Shown in pieces: positions 1-6,132 of a stretch of DNA of 14,308 nt. Origin of the DNA: Immundisolibacteraceae bacterium (GTDB lineage: Bacteria; Pseudomonadota; Gammaproteobacteria; Immundisolibacterales; Immundisolibacteraceae). Position 1 is the stretch's first letter, and every line of letters starts with the position of its first letter. The notes under the pieces were generated by a model. It did not search any database. It was not told the origin of the DNA and saw only the letters and a program-made list of their open reading frames with translations. The DNA lies in the NCBI GenBank assembly GCA_016763355.1, contig JAESTY010000206.1, positions 1-14,308 on the forward strand. Direction: 5' to 3'. Made by a program: the position numbers and the translations under genes.

Positions 1-305
1 TCACCGGCGGTGTGTTAATGGCGATGATTGAGCACGGGCTTTGTGCCCCGGAACAGGCCAATGAGTTCTTTGTGCCGGAGAACCTCACCGTCGGTGGCAA
101 GCTGCCGTTGAATACCAGTGGTGGCAATCTGGCTGAATGTTATATGCACGGCCTGGAACTGGTGGTTGAAGGCGTACGCCAACTACGTGGCGAGTCCACC
201 AGTCAGGTGGCTGATGCGAAAAACTGCCTCTGTATTGGCGGGCCGATGGTGGGGCCTGCCAGTACCTTAATATTGGGTTCACAACAGACCGGAGCAGGCG
301 CATGA
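1..305 (+). CDS. SCP2/lipid-transfer-type thiolase, C-terminal fragment
   Basis: This is the 3' end of a gene that enters from the left edge; codons begin at base 3 and the stop is TGA at 303-305. About 100 residues remain. They include the thiolase C-terminal core pattern LPLNTSGGNLAE followed by YMHG and VVEGVRQLRG. This matches the second half of SCP-x/Ltp-type thiolases, which cleave or condense beta-ketoacyl-CoA or related acyl-CoA substrates in the cytoplasm. The N-terminal domain with the nucleophilic cysteine lies outside the window, so catalytic competence cannot be judged. The stop overlaps the next start (ATGA at 302-305), and the next gene is a DUF35 zinc-ribbon/OB-fold protein. 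Such proteins are known partners of this thiolase class, for example in steroid side-chain degradation. The family call is firm; the substrate is unknown. Confidence 0.88.
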   Translation, partial: TGGVLMAMIEHGLCAPEQANEFFVPENLTVGGKLPLNTSGGNLAECYMHGLELVVEGVRQLRGESTSQVADAKNCLCIGGPMVGPASTLILGSQQTGAGA

Positions 306-763
306 ATGATCAATCGAAGTCGTCAGAGTGGGTGTTACCGGAAGGCTTACCTCGTCCAGTACCCTCGACGGAAGGTTTAGGGGCTGAGTTCTGGGCCGGC
401 ACACTGAATCATCAGTTACTAATTCAGCGCTGTGAAGATTGCCGCAATTGGCAGTGGGGACCAGAGATTATTTGCCGAAGCTGCGGTAGTGAACAGCTTG
501 GCTATGAGCCCGCCGAACCGGTTGGCACCATCTATAGCTGGCAGCGTTGCTGGTATCCGGTGCATCCGAACTTGAAAGAGAGTCTGCCCTACGTGGTGTT
601 ACTAATAGCGCTGGACTCAGCTACCGGAGTTCGTCTGGTGGGTAATCTGGTGGGGGATGCGGAGCAGGCGTTTGAAATTGGCGACCGGGTGACCGCGGTG
701 TTTGAAGATCATCCCGGGGATGATCCCTATACCCTGGTGCAGTGGCAGCGAAGTGAGGGTTAG
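302..763 (+). CDS. Zn-ribbon OB-fold protein (DUF35 family), thiolase partner
   Basis: The 153-residue protein has a four-cysteine rubredoxin-like zinc ribbon at Cys44, Cys47, Cys58 and Cys61 (CEDC and CRSC). A predicted OB-fold follows at about residues 70-140, including VGTIYSW, YVVLLIALD and FEIGDRVTAVFED. This is the ChsH2/DUF35 layout. Family members bind SCP2-type thiolases or MaoC-like hydratases and are thought to bind or position acyl-CoA and to stabilise the complex. GGAG at 291-294 lies 7 bases before the ATG. The start overlaps the stop of the upstream thiolase as ATGA, so translation is probably coupled and the subunits are likely made in fixed ratio. It ends 18 bases before the stop of a convergent CBS gene. 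The family is well supported; the complex with the neighbour is inferred from context. Confidence 0.9.
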   Translation: MNDQSKSSEWVLPEGLPRPVPSTEGLGAEFWAGTLNHQLLIQRCEDCRNWQWGPEIICRSCGSEQLGYEPAEPVGTIYSWQRCWYPVHPNLKESLPYVVLLIALDSATGVRLVGNLVGDAEQAFEIGDRVTAVFEDHPGDDPYTLVQWQRSEG

Positions 764-781
764 TTAGATTTACTGCTGCCA

Positions 782-1195
782 TTAGGCTGCGTCGTTACCC
801 GATGGGTAAAGCTCGGTCAGCAGTTTCAGCAGATGATGAATGGCGTTGCGGGCAGTAAAAATGCCCGCGAGTCGTTCTTCTTTCATTATCAGTACCGCAC
901 CCTGGTCAAATTCGATCATCTGGGTGAGTACGGTGTCGAGGGTGTCACGGGTCTGAAATTTTAACGCTGAATGGTCGCAATAGCCGGTCAGGTCAGTCTC
1001 GGAGTCATCTTTGGTTAGCCCCAGCGTGAGTTGTTCTGCCGAGACTATACCGACCACCTCGTTGCCTGATTTGACCGGCAGGTGGTGGATGTTATGACTG
1101 ACCATCTCGTCGAGCGCTGCGCGAATAGAAATGCCGATATCAACCGCCCAGGGGAAGGGGCGCATATGACTGGTCATGATTGGCATTTGCCGCAT
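782..1195 (-). CDS. Two-CBS-domain protein
   Basis: This 137-residue soluble protein is made almost entirely of a tandem CBS (Bateman) module. The first CBS runs from about residue 7 to 60, with SIRAALDEMVSHNIHHLPV then VVGIVSAEQL. The second runs from about 75 to 127, with DTLDTVLTQMIEFDQGAVLI then LAGIFTARN. Such modules usually bind adenine nucleotides or S-adenosylmethionine and act as regulators, but no output domain is present, so the target is unknown. The ATG at 1195-1193 is preceded by GGAG (1207-1204 on the minus strand), 8 bases away. The gene converges with the thiolase/OB-fold pair and diverges from the cupin gene, so it is probably its own transcription unit. The fold is clear; the role is not. 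Confidence 0.85.
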   Translation of the reverse strand: MRQMPIMTSHMRPFPWAVDIGISIRAALDEMVSHNIHHLPVKSGNEVVGIVSAEQLTLGLTKDDSETDLTGYCDHSALKFQTRDTLDTVLTQMIEFDQGAVLIMKEERLAGIFTARNAIHHLLKLLTELYPSGNDAA

Positions 1196-1492
1196 CAGCT
1201 GTTCTCCATTAAGGTCGAACCTGATTAGATACTAGCTCTGTTCGAGGCTTATTTCCACGGTGTGCCTGTATTAAGCATGATTGATTAATTAATATCGCTC
1301 AACTGACATTGCAGACTGGAAATCATAAAAGCAACCTAACTTATCGGTATAAGATTCTAAAACTTGATTGATGTGGTTATTTAAACTCGGTGATTTCGAT
1401 AGATTTCCAAACTACTCTTAAAGTGGCTCGAATAGAGGTAACTCGGTTGGTGCATCTGGTGTCGACGGGCTAACTAAAAACAGCAAGGATTA
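1196..1492. other. Intergenic region between divergent CBS and cupin genes
   Basis: These 297 bases are AT-rich in the centre and hold no open frame that looks like a gene. They must carry the promoters of the minus-strand CBS gene and the plus-strand cupin gene. I could not pick a convincing -35/-10 pair or any clear palindrome. The only site I trust is the ribosome-binding GGAG of the CBS gene at 1204-1207. Confidence 0.6.
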
Positions 1493-1840
1493 ATGAGGGT
1501 GAATACAGCGGCGTGGCAGATGTTTGATCTGCAGAAGTTGATAGCGAAGGCCCACGAGGGGGACGCGGCCTATCAGGAATTTATTCATGAATCGACCATG
1601 AGTTGTGGTATTTACCACCTTAAAACCGGTTCAACGGATATGCAGGGTTACCACGATGAAGACGAGGTTTACATCGTCATCGAAGGCAAAGGCCGGTTGC
1701 GAGTTGGCGACCAGGATCAGCAGGTAAAGCCGGGGGCGATTTTGTATGTGCGCGCCTCAGAGGATCATGCGTTTTTTGAAATTGAAGAAGATATGACCAT
1801 GTTGGTGATGTTTGCGGCCCAATCTGCTGGGTTACGCTGA
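1493..1840 (+). CDS. Small single-domain cupin protein
   Basis: This is a 115-residue beta-barrel protein. Cupin motif 1 is visible at residues 52-67 (GYHDEDEVYIVIEGKG), offering His54, Glu56 and Glu58 as metal-ligand candidates. Motif 2 is at about 80-95 (PGAILYVRASEDHAFF), offering His92. The ligand set suggests a bound divalent metal. Cupins of this size may be enzymes (isomerases, dioxygenases) or ligand sensors, so the reaction cannot be named. The chosen ATG has AAGGA at 1485-1489 with only 3 bases of spacing, which is short. Met10 (base 1520) is an alternative start but lacks a better ribosome site. The amidase gene begins 58 bases downstream on the same strand with no terminator between, so the two are probably co-transcribed. 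Confidence 0.85.
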   Translation: MRVNTAAWQMFDLQKLIAKAHEGDAAYQEFIHESTMSCGIYHLKTGSTDMQGYHDEDEVYIVIEGKGRLRVGDQDQQVKPGAILYVRASEDHAFFEIEEDMTMLVMFAAQSAGLR

Positions 1841-1886
1841 GGCAGAAATTCAACTGATGTAACTAGCCAAACGGACAACTGATTCT

Positions 1887-1895
1887 GGGGAGGAG
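1887..1895 (+). promoter_or_regulatory. Strong ribosome binding site of the amidase gene
   Basis: GGGGAGGAG lies 3 bases before the ATG at 1899 and is the most complete Shine-Dalgarno sequence in the window. It fixes the start of the amidase and suggests that the gene is translated efficiently and independently of the upstream cupin gene. Confidence 0.75.
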
Positions 1896-1898
1896 ATT

Positions 1899-3302
1899 AT
1901 GAACAGTGGCCATATTGCGGATTATCCTGATATAGCAGGCCTGTCGGCGGCGATGGAGGCAGGGCAGGTTTCCAGTAAATCACTGGTACTGGAGCTGCTA
2001 TCACGGGTTGATCAATCTGCTCATCTGAATGCGTTCATTACCGTTAATAGCCGGGGCGCTATTGAAGCGGCAGAACTTTGCGACCAACAGAGAGCAGATG
2101 GGCTGGTAACGGGGCCGCTTCACGGTATTCCGCTGGCGATTAAAGACAATATTCATGTGGCCGGTTTGCCCAACAGCGCGGGTACGCCAAGCCTGAAAAA
2201 CTTTGTTCCGGCGGCTAATAATGAAGTGGTCGACCGACTTCAGGCAGCTGGGGCTATTATCCTTGGCAAAGCCAATTTGCACGAACTTGCCTGTGGTATC
2301 ACCTCCATCAACGCCACATTCGGTGCGGTCGGTAATCCCTTTGATGAAACCACGTTTGCAGGGGGTAGTAGCGGCGGCACTGCCACCGCAATCTCAGCCG
2401 GGTTGGTACCGGCAGGGTTAGGAACAGACACTGGAGGCTCGGTGCGTATCCCCGCATCCTTAACCGGTATTGTCGGGTTTCGACCTAGCTGTGGTCGTTA
2501 TCCATCATCTGGGGTAACGCCAATCTCTCGGACCCGCGACACCATCGGCCCCATGGCTCGGTCAGTGAGCGATATTATTCTGATCGATCAGGTTGTGGTA
2601 AGCGACGAGCCCCCAGTTTCAACTATTCCTGCCAGCCAGATTCGGCTGGGTGTACCCCGTGGTTACTATTATCAGAACCTGGATGCAGAAACTGCTGAAG
2701 TCATAGAGTCAGGACTTAGCCGGTTAGGTGATGCGGGCATCAACCTGATTGAGTGCGAAGTCCCTGATCTTGAGGCGTTATTGCAACAGAACTATCCTTT
2801 AGTGGGTTTCGAGATGGATCGGGATCTGCGAGATTATCTGCAGCACTTTGATACTGGGGTTAGTTTTGATGATCTCTGGGGTGCGGTTTCCAGTCCCGAT
2901 GTGCAGGGATTTCTTGAGATTGTTACCGTGACGGATGATCCGGGTTATCAAGCCGCGATCGCTGCCCGAGAATTACTCAGACAAGCCTTCCAGGCTTATT
3001 TTGATGCCGATAATCTTGATGGTATGGTGTTTCCGACCACCGTGTTACCGGCGCGATCTATTGAGACCAGTGTTTTCACCGCAGAACTTAACGGCGAGCA
3101 AATACCTACCTTTCCAGCCTATGGCCGTAACACCGACCCGGGTTCAGCAGCTGCCTTGCCAGGTATTAGTTTGCCGGTGGGGTTAACTCGCCAGGGCCTA
3201 CCCGTAGGGCTAGAGATTGACGGGCCAGAGCAGTCTGATCGGCAGCTTTTGGCGGTTGCGAAAACGCTGGAAGCAATTCTGCTATTTGATAGCAGACCTT
3301 AG
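1899..3302 (+). CDS. Amidase-signature hydrolase (indoleacetamide/mandelamide hydrolase-like)
   Basis: This 467-residue cytoplasmic enzyme belongs to the amidase signature family, which hydrolyses amides to acids and ammonia. The full Ser-cisSer-Lys triad is visible. Lys82 is in LAIKDN, cis-Ser157 is in the GGSSGG motif at 155-160, and Ser181 is in GTDTGGSVRIPAS. The C-terminal half carries NTDPGSAAALPGISLPVGLT and then GLPVGLEIDGP, a pattern I associate with the indoleacetamide hydrolase/mandelamide amidase branch rather than with GatA. No signal peptide is seen and the length is normal for the family. It follows a cupin gene by 58 bases and probably shares its transcript. A 160-base gap separates it from the NMO-like gene. 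Catalytic competence is well supported; the natural amide is inferred only from family resemblance. Confidence 0.92.
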   Translation: MNSGHIADYPDIAGLSAAMEAGQVSSKSLVLELLSRVDQSAHLNAFITVNSRGAIEAAELCDQQRADGLVTGPLHGIPLAIKDNIHVAGLPNSAGTPSLKNFVPAANNEVVDRLQAAGAIILGKANLHELACGITSINATFGAVGNPFDETTFAGGSSGGTATAISAGLVPAGLGTDTGGSVRIPASLTGIVGFRPSCGRYPSSGVTPISRTRDTIGPMARSVSDIILIDQVVVSDEPPVSTIPASQIRLGVPRGYYYQNLDAETAEVIESGLSRLGDAGINLIECEVPDLEALLQQNYPLVGFEMDRDLRDYLQHFDTGVSFDDLWGAVSSPDVQGFLEIVTVTDDPGYQAAIAARELLRQAFQAYFDADNLDGMVFPTTVLPARSIETSVFTAELNGEQIPTFPAYGRNTDPGSAAALPGISLPVGLTRQGLPVGLEIDGPEQSDRQLLAVAKTLEAILLFDSRP

Positions 3303-3462
3303 ACCGAGGTTGCTGCTTTTAATAAGCCCTAACACTCAAATGCTCAATTCAACATAGGCCAGGATTAGGTTCACCTCAGCAGTTAGAATCGATGACTAAA
3401 GATCAGTACTATTGGGCTTTTAAGATCGGTGGCAATAGTTACCAGCAACAGCGGAGACTGTT

Positions 3463-4575
3463 TTGAAAAACCCCCTATGTGACATGTTTGGGATTGATAT
3501 TCCCCTGTTCGCCTTTTCTCATTGTCGAGATGTGGTTGCGGCGGTATCTAAAGCCGGTGGCTTTGGTGTGCTTGGCATGGCGCGGATGGGGCCAGAACGA
3601 TTACGCGAAGAACTCAAATGGATCGACGACCATGTTGATGGCAAGCCGTATGGTATAGACGTGTTGATGCCCTCCACCTATAGCGATGCGGGGGAGATGA
3701 AATACAACATCGATCAACTGGTGCCCAAAGAGCATGTCGAATTCGTTCGTAACCTGCTTGATGATGCCGGCGTGCCGCCACTGCCACCCAAAGAGAAGGA
3801 TGAGATCGTCCGATCACTGTTGAGTGAGCTGTCGTTCACACCCCGTGAAAGCATGGCAATGGTCGATATTGCGCTTGAGCACCCGATCAAGTTGATTGTT
3901 AATGCACTCGGTTCGCCACCTCCAGAACTGGTTGAAAAAGCCCATGCCAAGGGTATTCGGGTAGCTGCCATGGCCGGTAGACCTAAACATGCGCTCAAAC
4001 ATCAGGCCGCTGGTTGTGACTTTGTGATTGCGGTCGGCAGCGAAGCGGGCGGCCATACCGGCCCGATTAGTTCCATGGTGACCTGGCCGGATATTGTCGA
4101 TGCGGTCGCACCCATGCCGGTGCTTGGGGCCGGTGGTGTGAGCCGTGGTCGGCACCTGAGCGCAGCAATGGCATTGGGTTGTGCCGGCGTCTGGTGCGGA
4201 TCCATCTGGCTTAAGACCGAAGAGAGTGAAGTGATCCCCGAGATCAAAGAGAAACTGTTTGCCGCCGATGCCACCGACGCGGTGATGACCCGTGCCGTGA
4301 CCGGTAAACCTTGCCGTACTTTGCGTTCGGCTTTTACTGATGCTTATGAACAACCTGGTGCCCCCAGTCCATTGCCGGCACCGCTACAGAACATTCTCTG
4401 GTGGGCCGAAGGCCGTACCCGCGCCGAACGGGTTCGCAAAGCCGAATTCCTGACCTACCCGGTGGGGCAGGTGGTCGGCAACATGACCGAAACCATCTCA
4501 GTGCGCCAGGTGATCTACGACATCATGGAAGAGTTCATCGAGACCCAATCTCGTTTGGAGACGGTACTGGATTAA
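3463..4575 (+). CDS. Nitronate monooxygenase-like FMN oxidoreductase (FSHCRD subgroup)
   Basis: This 370-residue TIM-barrel flavoprotein is related to 2-nitropropane dioxygenase/nitronate monooxygenase. Visible marks are AGGFGVLG at 31-38, GSEAGGHTG at 192-200 with the candidate catalytic His198, and GAGGVSRGRH at 222-231 in the FMN-phosphate region. Where classic nitronate monooxygenases have an APM motif after the first strand, this protein has FAFSHCRDVV at 16-25, so it belongs to a distinct subgroup and nitronate need not be its substrate. A helical insert lies at about 88-130. I chose TTG at 3463 because GGAG at 3453-3456 is 6 bases upstream and because it supplies the usual NPLCD start; ATG at 3484 would remove that segment. 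It is probably transcribed separately from the amidase. Confidence 0.88.
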   Translation: MKNPLCDMFGIDIPLFAFSHCRDVVAAVSKAGGFGVLGMARMGPERLREELKWIDDHVDGKPYGIDVLMPSTYSDAGEMKYNIDQLVPKEHVEFVRNLLDDAGVPPLPPKEKDEIVRSLLSELSFTPRESMAMVDIALEHPIKLIVNALGSPPPELVEKAHAKGIRVAAMAGRPKHALKHQAAGCDFVIAVGSEAGGHTGPISSMVTWPDIVDAVAPMPVLGAGGVSRGRHLSAAMALGCAGVWCGSIWLKTEESEVIPEIKEKLFAADATDAVMTRAVTGKPCRTLRSAFTDAYEQPGAPSPLPAPLQNILWWAEGRTRAERVRKAEFLTYPVGQVVGNMTETISVRQVIYDIMEEFIETQSRLETVLD

Positions 4576-4612
4576 CTAAGGTGTCATGCTGATAAAAATT
4601 ATCTAAATGATT

Positions 4613-4874
4613 TTAGTCAGGCGAAGCAACCCATTTTTTAAGCTGGCTGGTGTATTCATAGCCCTGTGGGAACATGATGCCTCCACGCCAGTAGCTGCAT
4701 TTATATTGCCCGGATTTGTCGATACCAAAGGCCGCGTTTGTCTCTTTGAATTCGGCGGTAGGTGCTTATGGAGATCCCCCACTGTGATTCCGAGTGGGGG
4801 TGCTTGTCGAGGAAGATGGAGCGGTCTGTCTCATAGTCATTGATTAGGACGTCACTGGTAGATTCCTGGTTCAT
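4613..4874 (-). pseudogene. Apparent frameshifted small gene, product unknown
   Basis: Two minus-strand frames overlap in a way that suggests one broken gene of about 87 codons. Frame A starts at ATG 4874-4872, preceded by GAGGG 10 bases upstream, and reads MNQESTSDVLINDYETD before losing sense and stopping at TAA 4703-4701. Frame B is open from 4765 to the stop at 4615-4613. It encodes a protein-like C-terminus rich in Gly, Tyr and Trp, with GIDKSGQYKCSYWRGG and then GYEYTSQLKKWV. One indel between 4765 and 4704 would join them. I do not recognise the protein. It could be a real pseudogene, a sequencing error in an intact small gene, or chance. The good internal quality of frame B is the main argument. 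Confidence 0.35.
4776..4800. repeat. Perfect 8-bp inverted repeat with 9-base loop
   Basis: CCCCCACT at 4776-4783 pairs exactly with AGTGGGGG at 4793-4800. No T-run follows on either strand, so it is not a classic intrinsic terminator. It lies inside the broken minus-strand reading frame. It could be a protein site, an RNA hairpin or a remnant of a small repeat element. Confidence 0.5.
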
Positions 4875-4918
4875 CTGGCTGCGACCCTCAAAAACTGTTT
4901 TTGATAGCGTTTTCAATC

Positions 4919-4951
4919 AAACCTGAACAGGGCAGTGCCCCATCCAGGTTT
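4919..4951 (+). terminator. Possible intrinsic terminator or nested inverted repeat
   Basis: AAACCTG at 4919-4925 pairs with CAGGTTT at 4945-4951, and inside it GGGC at 4930-4933 pairs with GCCC at 4937-4940. A T-rich run (TTATTTTTTTATT) begins 6 bases beyond the stem on the plus strand, so it might stop plus-strand transcription coming from the NMO-like gene. It also begins 6 bases after the stop of the minus-strand DUF1993 gene but lacks a T-run in that direction. The gap before the T-run is longer than usual, hence the modest confidence. Confidence 0.4.
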
Positions 4952-4957
4952 CGCTGG

Positions 4958-5479
4958 TTATTTTTTTATTTGCATCTGTCCCAGAAAGTCCATTTTGCCT
5001 AGCGGCACACCCTTATGACGCAAAATATCGTAGGTCGTGGTGGCGTGGAAATAGAAATTGGGCAGCGAGAAGCTCATCACAAAGCCTTCGGTGGTGAAGG
5101 GGAGTTTGAACTCACCAGCTGAGAACAACACATCGCCGCCGGCCATCGCATCAACCTGTTCACGGCTGTAATCATTCAAGGTGGCTGCAGGGGCGGCCAT
5201 TAGCTGTTGCAGACCCATGTAATCATTTTCGGGCAGGCTCTCTGGCCGATTAAAAATTTCGGATTCAATGGCTGCCAGTGCGCCAACCGAATGCAGGCTA
5301 GCGGCAAACACCTGGAAGCTAAACGGTAGCATATCTTCGTAAAGTGAAAAATTGACCAACTCATCCAGATCGATACCGAGCTCGTCGGCGTGCTGAGCGC
5401 TTTTGTCCAGAATATCAACCAGTGAATTGATTACCTGAATGTAAGGTGTGACGGTGATGTCGTATAGGCTTGAGGCCAT
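4958..5479 (-). CDS. DUF1993 family protein
   Basis: This 173-residue soluble protein matches the DUF1993 family end to end. It opens with SLYDITVTPYIQ and closes with the family hallmark PNFYFHATTTYDILRHKGV followed by LGKMDFLG. The family is predicted to form a DinB/YfiT-like four-helix bundle; its biochemical role is not established. No signal peptide or membrane segment is present. The ATG at 5479-5477 has AGGGAG 6 bases upstream, which is strong support. It is the only intact gene on its strand between 1.2 and 7.9 kb, is divergent from the DUF4124-like gene and is probably monocistronic. The family call is confident; no function can be stated. Confidence 0.88.
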   Translation of the reverse strand: MASSLYDITVTPYIQVINSLVDILDKSAQHADELGIDLDELVNFSLYEDMLPFSFQVFAASLHSVGALAAIESEIFNRPESLPENDYMGLQQLMAAPAATLNDYSREQVDAMAGGDVLFSAGEFKLPFTTEGFVMSFSLPNFYFHATTTYDILRHKGVPLGKMDFLGQMQIKK

Positions 5480-5629
5480 TGTTTGCTCCCTCTAAATTAT
5501 TGTTAACTACTACGAATAAAAACGGCTTGCAGTAATCTACAGATAGCGGTGTTTATTTCAAGCATCATTAGACTTTATTCAGACCGTGGTTTAATAAGAA
5601 AAAACATCAACCGGATGCGGGTGTGAATA

Positions 5630-6079
5630 ATGAAATTTATTTTTCGATTGGGCACGCTGGCTGTTCTGGCGCTGATTGTGACGGGACTGATCAGTAGTTA
5701 TTCCGGAGAAACGCTGTCCAGTTGGTTCTCTAATATGACCTCTAGTGCTCCTGAACCAACCTTTAATAGCAGGGATTTTGGTATTGCCACTACGGTGAGG
5801 AAATATCGCTGGAAGGATGATGATGGACAGTGGCAACTGAGTGACGAAGCACCGGTTGGCGAGAGTATGGAGGTTTATGCGTTGGAACACGGAGCAGGGC
5901 CAGTTCCATCGGTTGTTAATGCTCCGGAAGCCGATTCGGGGATTTTGAGCCAGCAGAATGCAGGTCTGCTCTCGGAACTGCCTGATCTGTTGAATCGGGC
6001 TACCCAGGTTACTCAGCAGATCAATGCGCAGCGGGCGATGGAAGAAAAAGTGTTGTCAGGGCTATCTGGTAGAAAATAG
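5630..6079 (+). CDS. Membrane-anchored DUF4124-like protein
   Basis: The 149-residue protein begins with a short basic end (MKFIFR) and a hydrophobic segment at about residues 7-23, with no lipobox cysteine. It is therefore likely an N-terminally anchored envelope protein facing the periplasm. Residues 57-85 (RKYRWKDDDGQWQLSDEAP) resemble the DUF4124 motif, in which an aromatic/Trp-Asp-Gly strand is followed by a Ser-Asp-x-x-Pro turn. The remainder is low in conserved features and ends in a helical, Gln-rich stretch (115-149). An in-frame TGA at 5624-5626 rules out an earlier start. The flavoprotein gene starts 53 bases after its stop on the same strand, so co-transcription is possible. The role is unknown; DUF4124 proteins are common in gammaproteobacteria and mostly uncharacterised. 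Confidence 0.75.
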   Translation: MKFIFRLGTLAVLALIVTGLISSYSGETLSSWFSNMTSSAPEPTFNSRDFGIATTVRKYRWKDDDGQWQLSDEAPVGESMEVYALEHGAGPVPSVVNAPEADSGILSQQNAGLLSELPDLLNRATQVTQQINAQRAMEEKVLSGLSGRK

Positions 6080-6132
6080 CTTGCGCTGTTTTATTTTGGT
6101 ATCAAAGCGTTTCTTTGGGAGAGGAATCGAAC

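Larger units (their letters stand above)
4576..4957. other. 382-base stretch without an intact gene
   Basis: No complete gene is convincing here. The stretch holds an apparent broken minus-strand reading frame (4613-4874), a GC-rich hairpin at 4776-4800 inside it, and a larger inverted repeat at 4919-4951 just beyond the stop of the DUF1993 gene. A plus-strand frame at 4607-4843 is open but has no ribosome site and a sequence that reads like the shadow of the minus-strand frames. Confidence 0.6.

Noticed and set aside
3324..3420. AAGCCC and GGGCTT as a terminator stem after the amidase
   Set aside because: Only six pairs with a loop of more than 80 bases, which is not a credible terminator.
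3814..4353. 179-codon minus-strand open frame within the NMO-like gene
   Set aside because: Antisense shadow of a clear coding gene; its sequence is rich in His, Thr and Arg with no domain pattern.
4593..4612. AT-only 8-pair hairpin after the NMO-like gene as terminator
   Set aside because: Composed almost entirely of A-T pairs without a GC stem, so too weak to call.
4607..4843. 78-codon plus-strand open frame after the NMO-like gene
   Set aside because: No ribosome site and no family resemblance; it lies antisense to the better minus-strand frames and includes the hairpin at 4776-4800.
6115..6132. TTG at 6115 as the start of the flavoprotein
   Set aside because: It would bury the AGGA ribosome site inside the gene; ATG at 6133 has correct spacing to it.
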